The notes beneath the pieces were generated by a model that saw only the letters and a program-made list of their open reading frames with translations, searched no databases and was not told the origin of the DNA. Position numbers and translations under genes: made by a program. Shown one piece after another: positions 1 through 10,713 of a stretch of 64,000 nucleotides of DNA (position 1 is the stretch's first letter; each line of letters begins with the position of its first letter). The DNA comes from Lobosporangium transversale (taxonomy: Eukaryota > Mortierellomycota > Mortierellomycetes > Mortierellales > Mortierellaceae), in the NCBI RefSeq assembly GCF_002105155.1, contig NW_019028981.1, positions 1,652,501-1,716,500 of the forward strand, written 5' to 3'.

Positions 1-71
1 ATTTGGCATGTTTGTGACATATTCTCATTTTTTTTCTTTTCCTCTTTGGATATCGCACTTCATGGTTCTAG

Positions 72-3000
72 GTGATGATCCTTCTAAAATAGGACGTCAT
101 GGCCTAGGATTCAATTCTGTATATCACTTCACGGATGTGCCCAGCGTCTTGAGTGGATCACACATTGTATTCTTCGATCCAAAAAAGAAGTATCTTCCAA
201 AAAGTCATACATCAAGAGGACTGGTAGCGCATGGTGGCCAAAGGTGTAATTTTTTAGAGCTCAAAGGTGATACTTATGCCGATCAATGGAAACCGTACAA
301 AGGGCTTTTTGGATGCGATATGAAGTCTCATTTCCCTGGAACTATCTTCAGAATCCCACTGCGAACATTTGGTAATCAAAACTCGTTGACACAAGACACA
401 CGGATAGGAAGCGAATGGACTATAATTCAGGTTATGGACATGCTGCGTTCTTGGCAAGAAGATGCTAGCATAGGGATGCTATTTTTGAAGAACATGAAGG
501 AGATTGAACTTAAGGATAGTAACGACGACTATGCGTGGTGTGTCACCAAAGAAGATGATATCCCAAATTCAAAGAATGTATTACGGCCGGAAGGTGGTTC
601 ATCTTCCACCACTCAAATAGTCGATATCATTACTAAAGGTTTACCTTCAAATGCCAAGGAGCCTCAGAAGTGGCTGATTCACGTCGATTCGGAGTTCCCA
701 GAAAACACTAACGATCCAGTAAAGGAGCAGGCCCGAGCTAATAAATGGAGTTCAGAGCGCGGAATAGGTAAGAATAAAAACCATATTTTAACATTTTGGA
801 AGGGCAGCCTCTATACAAGTTGTAATCCTAATCCTTTTTTTTTTTTTTTATCTCCTAATATGAAATGCAATTGTTTGCTGTTGAAGCTATCCCCCTATAT
901 AATGACTTCCGTTCGCCCCTAAACGAGGGTAGGCTTTTTACTCACTTACCTACCTCAATCACCACTGGCCTTAAATTTCATATCCATGGTGTTTTCGCGC
1001 TGACATCAAACCGCAAGAACCTTGCAGGAGGGTCAGACAAAAGTAACCCCCAAGCATCCTGGAATAATTTTATGATGAATGAATGCTTGCCGCTAACGAC
1101 AGCCCGTGCTTTCAAAAATCTGCACCGATGGACATTCCGTGCTATTGGTCGTGGGCCTTCAAAAGGCCGTGGTATCGAGTTAAACGTGCATAGCTACTTC
1201 GGACTTTGGCCAACTAAGGGAAAGGACAACGTAGAATCTTTTATCGGCATTTTCTCGAGACTCGCTTACGATCAACAAATCTTTCCTTGCACGAAAGACG
1301 GAAGAGTCATAGCACTGACGGGAGAAGATGTTGTCTTCCCTGGCTTAGCTGGCGCATTTCCGGAGGTGCGTCAATGGGTCCATGATGTTATTTACAGCAA
1401 AGGCGTCCACATTTGCGAAATCTCACCTCTAATTCTGCAGTCCATTAAGAAGCATTGGAAGGCCGAACCCCCATTGCCTTTCACTGTCATCGATGAGGAT
1501 TATGTTCGAAGACTCATCAGAGAAGACCCAACCTTTGTACCGGAAAAAATGAAGAAGCCCGAGGCCAGGCGTTGGATCCTCCAGTACACGCTGAGTGCAA
1601 TCCTCGAGCCTAAGAGGGACATTCAGGAGCCCATCAATGGCCTTGCACTTTTGCCATTGGTAAATGGAAGCTGGGTACCGTTGTCCCCATCACCTGTACG
1701 CTATGTTACAAAACCCGAAGTAAGAAAATTGATTAATGGAGGAGACCTTCTGGTGGACGAGAGTTGGTTCCAGGAAAGCATTTCGAGAAACCTGTCAGTA
1801 GACGGTTATGGGACGAAAGGCCTCGAAGACATCCTTACGAGGCTGATCGAGGATAGGACTTATGGTCTTGAGCAACTACCGCCAAATAAATTTGCCTCCA
1901 TCTTCTGTGCAGAGCATCCAAATGGTGTACCCGAGGACAAGCATGACAATCTTTGGCGATATTTGGGCTTACACTCGGACCTCGACGCATTCGGCGATAT
2001 CCCAATTCTCCGAATGCTCAATGGGACAATGAAACCTCTGAAACAGTGCAAGGTGTCATTCGAAACCTCAAAAGCTGATAGCGAGGTCAAGGTGAATTTG
2101 CAAAAGTTGGGTCCTCTTCTTTTGGATTTGGCCTTTGGCGTGTTTAGTGCAGATGATAATAGAAGGCATCCATACTTTACTCAAGCATCTCTCAAGGCTT
2201 CGAACGAGGAGATTCTCAAATGCATTGCTAGAAGGTGTGCAAACTGGCCGGGCCGATCTATTACAAAAGTGGAAGCTGCGGTTATAAGGTCGATGCTGGG
2301 CAGGATGAACGATGGCTTTAAGGAATACGCAGAGCCTCTCGGTATCCTTCAAATCTGGCCGTCATTAACAGTAAGCTCTAGTCAAGAGCAACCTTTAATT
2401 TGTGCTCGTGGCTCATATTTTTTGGGGAGAGGTTGCGACTTGGCCAATCTCGGCCAGTATCCAGATATTATAAATTCAGATTATTGCAAAATGTTTGCAG
2501 CAATGGGAGCTCAGTGTCTGAATCTGGTTTCGGCCGCAGAATCCAAAGTACTTCCCAAGTTCATCAATGGCACACTTAGCTGCCAAGGATACGGCAAGGT
2601 GGCCTATTTTAATATGCTCAACAAAATCATCAGCAAGAGTACTTCAAACAGTAAGGGCAGCAATGAGGCAAAAAGATTCCTTTTGTGGAGTAGATGCATT
2701 GTAGCACGCGATGGTTCCTTCAAAGTAAGTAGCAATCTCTATGACCCAGATGACCTACTTGTCTCGACGGTCTTTGAAGGGGAACAATCTCTATTCCCGA
2801 GTCAAGAAATATGGGCCATAATTCAAAATAAGAAACAATTGTTTTCGTTCCGGAACTCAAATGACTCAACAGTCGTGCGGGAGTGTGCCTCGCATGTCCT
2901 GGATCTCATCAGAAGCGAAGCTCCCAATGTTCGCTCAAAAGCCGTACAACTTGTGCACTTCATCTACAACAATTGCGGGAACAGCAGTTGCAGGAACATC

Positions 3001-4335
3001 AATTGGATGGATCCTCAGTGGCAGATTGTCCCAGCTGAAGTCATGCAAGACGAGCCCTACAATGAGTTCAAGCCTAAGCTATCAGCATACCTACCGTTCT
3101 GCAAGGTTGTTGACCCTAAATGGCGTGAGGTCTGCTGGACTCAGTGCGCTTTCTTTCCACAGTCACTCAAGCCGTCCAGTACTTTCAAACAGTGCTATCC
3201 CTCTGTAGGAGATTTCGATATCACCCAGATCGTGCACCATTTATCAATGTTGTCCCAGAAAGTGGCTCTAACATGGAAATCTACGGATAAACAGCTGAAA
3301 CTGAAGCTTTCCCTGTTCAAGATCTATGACACCCTCCAGTCCGTTGCAGAACAGTCCGAGGAAGAGAGGAAGGCACTTTCTCGAGCACTTTCCAACATGA
3401 AGGGGCCGTATATCCTCAATGGCAATGACAAGGACCCTAGCCGACCAGAATCTTGGCTGTGGCCAAAGCATTTGATGCTGGACATTGAAAACAACACTGG
3501 ACATTTTTCTGCTGTCCATCCATCCATGGAAGCTTACCGAGAGTTTTTAGTAACTGCAGGAGCTCTACAAATGGAAAATGTAGAAGGTAGCGTTGAGGTT
3601 CCAAAAGGCCGTCGACCTGGTGAGATTGAGGAGCGGCTGTTCAACTGTTGGGTCTCACAAGACCGACACAACGGCTTCATGGATGTTCGCTTCGTTTTTT
3701 CGGATAACCAAGAGATTTTGGCGCACAAATTCATGCTTGTGCATACGAACGAATATTTTGCCCGCAGATTCACAGGCACATGGGCTCAATATTCTACGAG
3801 AGATCCATCGGATCTTGGAGTTGAGATCATTAATATGTCGGAAGAACAAGAAAGCTTTGAGGCATTTTGGGGCCTTATCCACTTCCTTTACACAGATCAA
3901 CTCATTCGGACAGACGAGCGTCCCGTCCTAAATGATGCGAGAGCAATCCCTGAATCTGAAGATGCGATCAGTATGCGAGGCGAATTTTTGATGGATCTGC
4001 TGCAATGGGCGAATCAATATGATGCCCCGAGGTTGAAGGCGTTGATCGCTGATGAAATTGTGTCTACGAAGGGATTTGTGGTTCATGGTAATGTGTTCGA
4101 GATTCGTGAGCATGCCAAACTTTACCAAAGCAAGGATATCCAAGATTATTGTGAGGAGTTCTTACGGAGGAATGCATTTAGCGTCAGGGAGTATCTTAAT
4201 AATGTGCTACGAGAATCCCGAGAGGAATTGAAGAAACTCACTGGCAAAAATCATGGAGCAGAAAGAGCTGACTTAAAACAAAAAATAGAGAATGTGGAAT
4301 CGTATTTGAGAGATTTAGCCATGATCAACGCTTGA
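72..4335 (+). CDS. Sacsin-type HSP90-like ATPase protein with C-terminal BTB domain (5' end outside window)
   Basis: Two exons are visible: 72-767 and 887-4335 (stop TGA). The gene continues upstream of the window, because positions 1-71 look like a pyrimidine-rich intron tail ending in ttctag. The first exon carries the hallmark of the sacsin N-terminal GHKL/HSP90-like ATPase, KIGRHGLGFNSVYHFTDVP, followed by FFDP and FPGTIFRIPLR blocks seen in sacsin repeats. The early N-box part of the ATPase lies outside. Exon 2 opens with the sacsin-like segment FHIHGVFALTSNRKNL and runs about 1,150 residues. Near its end (about residues 1155-1300 of the visible 1,381) is a BTB/POZ domain starting DVRFVFSDNQEILAHKFMLV, then a short charged helix. 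Sacsins are chaperone-like proteins; a BTB domain usually recruits Cullin-3 or self-associates. The chaperone and Cul3 roles are inferred. The 3' end converges on HOM3 only 116 bp away. Confidence 0.85.
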
Positions 4336-4451
4336 TTACATTAGTCATTCAATTTCTAAATAAACTTTTTTTTTATATTTGATTAGATAAATAATTACGA
4401 TCCAGCACAGCTGAACTACTTTTTTTTTTTTTTTTTTTTTTTTTGATCCAT

Positions 4452-5784
4452 CTAAGAAAAGGATTTAACAGCCACTATATCAATATTACTTAAAAGCTCC
4501 TCGTGAATGACATTCATGGCCTGTAGTGCCTGGCTTTCTAAGATCACGCAAGAGATATTGATTTCTGATGCACCTTGTGAAATCATTTCGATATTGATCC
4601 CTGCCAAAGCCAATGTCGAAAACATCCGTCCGGAAATGCCGACCATGTTTTTCATTTGCTTGCCGACCAGCGACAAGATAGCCATTCCTTTAGTCACATC
4701 AACTGTTCCAATGCCCTTTAATTGTTGCATTGCCTTGGCCATCTCTTTCTCGTTCACACCGGCCTCCAGGGCCATAGAGACATGTACCTCCGAAGTCGAG
4801 ATCAGATCGACTGCAATACCATGTTTGTCCAGTGTCTCAAAGATCTGTGCAAAAAAGCCATGTGAGACCGATTTGCGATTTGAATGAACATTGAGTACCC
4901 AAACATTGTCTTTGATCGTCACTGCTGTAGGATGTCTTCTCGAAAGATCTAATTGGTATCCATTCTCTAGCAAAACCTTTGAGGATGGTGGTGGGGTCAT
5001 ACGACCACTAGGTGTCATTTCACCAGACTGATCTGGAAAGATAATAGTGCCTGATCCCGTTGGGTTCATGACGTTTTTTATACGGATAGGGATCTGAGCA
5101 CGAATAACTTGTTCCATTGTAAACGGATGGATGACTTCTGAGCCATAGAACGTCAATTCCGAGGCTTCTTCAGGGGTGATAATATTAAGCAGACGTGCGT
5201 TTTTCACCTTGCGTGGATCAGCGGTGAAGATGCCGTCAACTTCCTTCCATACTTGAAGCTCCTCAGCATCTAATCCCACGGCAATAAGTGCAGCAGCCAG
5301 ATCCGTGTATCCTCTTCCAATGCTGGTCAGCAAGCTCCCAGGTACAGGGCCGAAGAAACCTGTGTTATTGATATAGAGCAAATAGCAGTAAATGTCAGGT
5401 AGGTTGACACTGTATAATAAATATAATAAAAGTATTATCTTTATAAAATAATAATAATAATAACAATAAAAATAAGAATAAAAAGTAAAATGGTGTTTCC
5501 TTACCTGTGACAACAGGCACACGATGGCCGCATTTGGAGACCGCAGTTGCAAAGGCTCGAGAAAGATAGTCATAAAAATTTTGATCCAACGCATTGACAT
5601 CAAAGACGGCTTCAATAACGTTCTCTAGACTAATGACTTGAGTCTCCACGCCACGATCTTCGAGCACGCCCGCTACAATCCTGCATGAAAGCCTTTCACC
5701 AACTGACATAATGATATCCTTTGATCGTGGTGAGATTTCCTCAATTGTCTTTGGAGTGCAACAGGAGAGGAATGATTTTAAATA

Positions 5785-5827
<43 letters not shown>

Positions 5828-6110
5828 AATAAAAATAAATAAATACAAAATGAGTGAATGGGCGAACAAGAGCAGTGCATCTTTTTGTTTAGAGATATTC
5901 AGTTAAAAATACAGACCTGGACGGCTTGTAAAAAGGTTTTTAGTCTATCGCAATCATGGTTCAATTCTTCTTGTACGCGTTTCAAGATGTCAGTGTCGGA
6001 GATGTGTTGACTTGCGGCGTTAAGATGGTCTAGCCTAATATCCTGTACTATCTCAATAAATTCGATCGATCCAGGCTCCAGTGCTGAGGCAGCTGCACGA
6101 AGTAACCTAG

Positions 6111-6144
<34 letters not shown>

Positions 6145-6183
6145 AGGCTCCATCTGTGTCAATTTATAGTTCCAATCTTACTG

Positions 6184-6214
<31 letters not shown>

Positions 6215-6796
6215 CTTCCTCCATTATTTCCCTACAAATCTCAACACGAGCGGGAAGTGAATAAAAAGACGCAATAGCGATCCAATCCTTTCTTCTTCTG
6301 GCCATGACATGATAATGTTGGTATAATACCTGTTGGTTGTTCCTAATGCTTTGGACTCGCTACTTCTTGCAGAACAGACTACGACTACTTGATATGAAGG
6401 AAGATATGACCTATCAAAAAAAAAAAAAAAAAAAAAAAAAAAATGCTTATTTCAATATCTGGATTACATTTTTCATCCTTTTTCTTTTTCTTTTTCTTTT
6501 CATCGAGTTGCATTCGATTCGGAATACAATAGTACATTTGTCTCTGACGGGTTTGGTAGGTTCATTCATGGAAAGATGTAGAGTAAGAAGAGGATGATGT
6601 GAATTTCAACCTACTGTACGATGGTGCCGGTGATAGTTTCGATAAACTTTCCGATGCTGGTGCCACCGAACTTCTGTACGAGCCAAGGCCTGACAGGTTG
6701 TTGATGACTCTTTAGGCTATTGGCATGATTGATCTCCAGTCTCATGTGTTCTGGCAAAGGACGTTTCACAGAGGGCAGGCCCGAAGAATCAGTCAT
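4452..6796 (-). CDS. HOM3: Aspartate kinase (aspartokinase, HOM3 type)
   Basis: First step of the aspartate pathway to threonine, methionine and isoleucine: ATP-dependent phosphorylation of L-aspartate. Exons on the minus strand: 6615-6796, 6330-6410, 5917-6106, 5505-5748, 4452-5359, summing to 1,605 nt (534 aa), close to the usual fungal length. The kinase domain shows KFGGTSIGKF near residue 50, VVVVCSARSS, MSVGERLSC and GRGYTDLAAALIAVG. The motif WKEVDGIFTADPRKV and the segment EEASELTFYGSEVIHPFTM complete it. Two C-terminal ACT-type regulatory repeats follow (DLISTSEVHVSMAL and GINIEMISQGASEINISC), the seat of threonine feedback in yeast. The start at 6796 is chosen because in-frame sequence upstream is low-complexity and the product then aligns with other aspartokinases. 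Intron 4 (between exons 4 and 5) is AT-rich. Divergent from the PMP3-like gene; a TGAGTCA site lies upstream. Confidence 0.93.
5785..5845. repeat. (AAAT)n tetranucleotide microsatellite
   Basis: About 14 units of AAAT/ATAA with a few slips, lying in the intron between HOM3 exons 3 and 4. Confidence 0.95.
6107..6145 (-). repeat. T21-A14 palindromic homopolymer pair against a 3' splice site
   Basis: Read on the HOM3 coding strand, the intron ends with 21 T, then 14 A, then ctag and the exon. A second long homopolymer (6187-6214) lies further inside the same intron. The same T-run/A14 arrangement recurs in the mL50-like gene (32920-32950). Confidence 0.9.
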
Positions 6797-7029
6797 GCTT
6801 TTTTGCGTGAGAAGAGAATGACAATAAAAAAAAAAACGGAGAATATATGAAGCAAGAGAGGAGAGGAGAGGAGAAGCGTGGGTGGGGGAGCAAGCGGAAG
6901 GAGGAAGAAAGAGAGAGAGAGAGAGGAAAGAGAAAAGAGAAAGAACCCAATCAAAAAAGATGATAACAGATCTGCTTTTTAATTTGTTGCAGGTGTGCAC
7001 AGGCACAGAGTTTATATTTTGATTCCTCG

Positions 7030-7036
7030 TGAGTCA
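7030..7036. promoter_or_regulatory. TGAGTCA, Gcn4/AP-1 type site
   Basis: A perfect palindromic TGASTCA heptamer lies 234 bp upstream of the aspartate kinase start, in the 419-bp divergent promoter shared with the PMP3-like gene. In yeasts this is the binding site of Gcn4, which drives amino-acid biosynthesis genes including HOM3. Binding here is inferred from the site and the gene's role. Confidence 0.55.
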
Positions 7037-7215
7037 ATTGTTGTACAAAAGCAGAACATGGCCTGAACCATTGAAGAAATCTTCAATGATGACATCACAG
7101 AAGCAAACGCCAGTTGGCTGAACACTTGGTTCTTTATGGACCTTCTTCTCTCTTTTCTCTCAACTTTTACCATTTCAACCCGACAACGTAATACTATAGC
7201 ACATATCAAGTAACC

Positions 7216-7686
7216 ATGGCTAACTTCAGCGGCGCCGATATTTTCCTCTTCATTGTTGGTTTCTTCCTCCCACCTTTGGTAATGTTTTAGGAGAAAACTA
7301 CATTATACATTGCTTTCGTTCATTCACAAGTCACTCAAGTGAAAGCTACCCTCATTACTTGTGTGCTGCCAAGAACATGTTAAATTTTTTCTGGTCCAGG
7401 CACTAACTTGGTTTCTCTTTATTTTATACGTGTATATCTCATAGGCTGGTAACTAAAACAGAACTGCTACATTAACTTTGCTGCAGAAAAAAAAAAAAAA
7501 AAAGAAAAAAGAAAATACTACGTCTCAGACATGTGAAACTAATGTATCTTGAACAACATCCTTCTTGAATAGTTGGCCTCAAGAGAGGTTGTACAGCTGA
7601 CTTCCTCATCAGGTAAGCTAAACATGGACAAGGACAGGACACCAAACGATAGTGACAGCGCTTGTAGGAAATGTAGCCCTTGTGAA

Positions 7687-7718
<32 letters not shown>

Positions 7719-7732
7719 TTCAAAGAGCAAGC

Positions 7733-7765
<33 letters not shown>

Positions 7766-8071
7766 GTGGTGTTGTAAACCGCGCAGTTATAGGTTACGGT
7801 TATGTTCAGTATGAAAGAAAGACCTCACTGCTTTTTTTTTTTTATTGATCATGTCTTTGTTTACTTCTTATCATTGACGGGCAATAGCATTGGATTGACG
7901 CTTCTCGGACACGTTCCTGGCATTGGCTATGCCTGGTACATTGTGTACAAGTACAGGGATGAGCCTTCAGAATATAACCGATATCACGGACGCACATATG
8001 TCGCCGTTCCTCAACAGCATAATTATCAAGCTACTGCTCAGACAGCCCCAGCCCATCCACCTGTCGTTTAA
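7216..8071 (+). CDS. PMP3: PMP3/SNA family small membrane proteolipid
   Basis: Two-helix membrane protein of the UPF0057/PMP3 family (Pmp3 and Sna2-4 in yeast, stress-induced proteolipids in plants), linked to membrane potential and ion tolerance. Proposed exons: 7216-7278, 7445-7448, 7573-7612, 7888-8071, giving 291 nt (96 aa). Helix 1 is DIFLFIVGFFLPPL, joined through AVGLKRGCTADFLIS to helix 2, IGLTLLGHVPGIGYAWYIVY. A hydrophilic tail of about 30 residues ends HPPVV, so it is longer than yeast Pmp3 and more like Sna2-4. The four-base second exon is required: without it the first exon (phase 0) and the LKRGC exon are out of frame, and with it the family core PPxAVxLKRGC is restored with correct length. 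Intron 3 holds an A28 and a T29 run 21 bp apart. Confidence 0.85.
7445..7448 (+). other. PMP3: Candidate 4-nt microexon (GCTG) of the PMP3-like gene
   Basis: The bases GCTG are flanked by tctcatag on the left and gtaact on the right. The upstream intron (7279-7444) has a CTAAC branch-site match at 7403-7407; the downstream intron (7449-7572) has an ACTAAT match near 7530. Inclusion adds Ala and the first base of Val, and restores frame and family spacing. Confidence 0.7.
7688..7765. repeat. A28 and T29 homopolymers, inverted, in PMP3 intron 3
   Basis: A-run 7688-7715 and T-run 7737-7765 are separated by 21 bp and can pair in the pre-mRNA as a long stem. Confidence 0.9.
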
Positions 8072-9479
8072 GCTGAATTAGTTAGCTGAGTCCTTTGAAT
8101 ACAACATCCAACTTTTCCATACTTTTTTTTTTCCCATGTCTATAACATTTCATTAAATGAATGGACGTTCTGTTTCATCAATTTCACGCGATATGGTGTT
8201 AAGAAGGCAAAGGTCTTTTTTTTTTGTAGCTTGTAAAGATGTCTAATGACAAGTATACACTATTTCTTTTGATTTCTGGTTCTAATATGTACACTATATA
8301 CATGAGCACAAAGGTTACGCGCATAAACTGGCCTTGTTCAGAGATGTAAAATCATTCAGATACAGAAGGAAAACAAGCATTGAGGTGGTAACAGACCCAA
8401 AAACATATTTTCCAGCCTCAAATCCTTGTGCTGCGTCAAGAGTCGGATGGAGTCTAACTTGGTTTCTCCTAAGGTCTTTTGCGTCTGTTTCTAGTTTTTT
8501 TTTTTTAAGCTTTTTTAAATTAGCTCGGAGAGAATTGAGGAACATGCCACGTGGTGCCTGGGAATCCATGCTGTCAATGCCCATTCATTTGACGTGTAAA
8601 TAGCATTGTTCATGTATATATATATATACATATATACATATAGATGCATATGTATGTGTAATATGTGTATGTATAAACAGCATGGTGGCATGGTAGTGAA
8701 GAGATTTGTCAAGTCTTTGAAAGAGACGTGGCAGGTTAGTCCTTGTTGAGGATAGCTTGAAAGTCAAGGAGATGAAGAGACTGGCTATTGTCAATCACAG
8801 TTTGATGGGGCAAAGCATTTCCACTGTTGTGTAGATGTATAAATATAAATAATTAACTGTATGAATAAAAATTTATATATTATTCTACTTTCTCACGCCT
8901 CTAATGGATTGTTATAAATATTTTTTTTTTTTTTTGGGTCTTCGATCTGTGACTAATGCCTGTGCACACAACACAAAGACCCACGGACACATTTAATCCC
9001 CCATTAAACCCCCAAATATTTTCTTTTTCTTTCTTTTTTCTTCTTCTTAATTTAAATTGCAGAAGAGGTGAAAAGGAAAAGAGGAGACAAAGGATAGGGA
9101 TTCAATAGAGACCAGCGAGAATGGGTCCTTGTGCAAAAAGCCAGCGGAGACAGAAATGGTTGAATAAACATTTGTGTCAGGCCACTGTCTGATAGGGCTA
9201 ATCAGGGATGCACCCAGCAAAAAAACATTCACTTCTTCTTTCCTTCCTCCTCATCTCATATTATTCATCTTTCATTCACACATTCACATCCATTTATTTA
9301 TTCATTCATTCATTCATTCATTCATTCATTCATTCATCCCCATTTCACTCTTCTTTTATTCATTCACTCAACCATACTCAGTTGACCCTTTTATCACCCT
9401 TGTCTTTCCCTCTTTCTCTTCTCTCTTCTTCTCCTCTCTTCTACTTTTCTCTCCACTCAATTGAATCAGCAAGATAAAA
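8072..9479. other. Intergenic region between PMP3-like and acetoacetyl-CoA synthetase genes
   Basis: No convincing gene. It holds an AT-rich TA/CATA repeat (about 8606-8672), a T-run near 8921-8935, and a pyrimidine-rich promoter before 9480. A minus-strand open frame of 89 codons (8315-8584) with a lysine-rich middle and one hydrophobic patch is present but matches nothing I recognise. Confidence 0.6.
9300..9337. repeat. (ATTC)n microsatellite in the acetoacetyl-CoA synthetase promoter
   Basis: About nine ATTC units, 143-180 bp upstream of the start codon, inside a C/T-rich promoter. Confidence 0.95.
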
Positions 9480-10636
9480 ATGACTGCCCCACTCGACAAT
9501 CATGGGATGGAGTCTCATCCACGCAAGATGTGGGAACCCTCAAATCTGGATAGCACAGAGATGGAGAAGTTTAGGATCTACATCAACCAGAAGCATTCCC
9601 TAGCCCTTGGTACGTTGAAATCGATTGGTCATTGTGTTTGTACTTGTTCCATTCAAGCTAATGTTTTGATTTTCTTTCACATCTGATCCTGATAGCCAAC
9701 TACCATGATCTGTGGAAGTGGTCTGTGGATGAAATCGAAAAATTTTGGACGGCTGTCTGGGACTACACTCATGTTATTGCTTCCATTCCTCCTTCAGGTC
9801 CCGTAAGTCGATCTTGATTAACTACTACCTATCATGCTGTCAAATTGTTGATGACTATGATTATGACTGTCTATAAGACCATGGCTATGACAATGTTGAC
9901 ATTCCTCTCTTTGAAAAAAAACATAAAATAAAATAAAATAAAATAAAGGTCGTCGATGGATCAGCTCCAATGGATACTTTCCCAATCTGGTTTAAATCCG
10001 CTCGTTTGAACTTTGCAGAAAACGCATTGTGGTGCAAGGATACGACCAAAACAGCCATCATCGCCACAGGAGAATTGCAAGAGACCCCAAGGAGGATCTC
10101 CTATGCAGAACTCTACACTCGAGTCCGTCAATGTGCTAAAGCTATGCGCAAGGCTGGTGTCGTCAAGGGTGACCGTGTTGCAGGTTATATTGCTAATTGT
10201 CCAGAAGCCATCATCGCCATGTTGGCTGCTGCCTCCATTGGAGCCATTTGGAGCTCTACCTCTCCTGACTTTGGAACTATTGTAAGTCAAACGTACTTTT
10301 TTTTTTTTTTTTTTTTTTTTTTTGCAAATAAATGCGGACCTGGGTTTAATTGGATGTTTTGGGATGGGCTACATGTGTATACTGCTTTTTTTTTTTTTTT
10401 TTTTTTTTTTTTATGATCTGATCAGCTTCATTTAAAGTTCCATGACTTTAATCAGCTCACTTTTTCTTTCTTTTTACTTCTTTTATAAAAGGGTGTCCTG
10501 GATCGATTCTCTCAAATCAAACCAAAACTGTTGTTCTCGGTCAATGCTGTTGTCTACAACGGCCGTCCTCATGATCATGTTCAAAAGTTGCGTCAGGTCT
10601 TGGAAGGTAAATAATTAATATCTCAATGTCTTTCTT

Positions 10637-10713
<77 letters not shown>

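Noticed and set aside
8-71. In-frame ATG at position 8 as the start of the sacsin-type gene
   Set aside because: The 64 bases are pyrimidine-rich, end in ttctag, and would begin the protein in the middle of the ATPase domain; an intron is the better reading.
6797-7006. Upstream extension of HOM3 to an ATG at 7006
   Set aside because: The added 70 residues are low-complexity Ser/Leu/Phe coded by a purine/pyrimidine tract; the product without them matches the family length.
8315-8584. Minus-strand ORF of 89 codons
   Set aside because: No recognisable domain, lysine run from an A-tract, and no supporting splice or promoter signal; not called as a gene.
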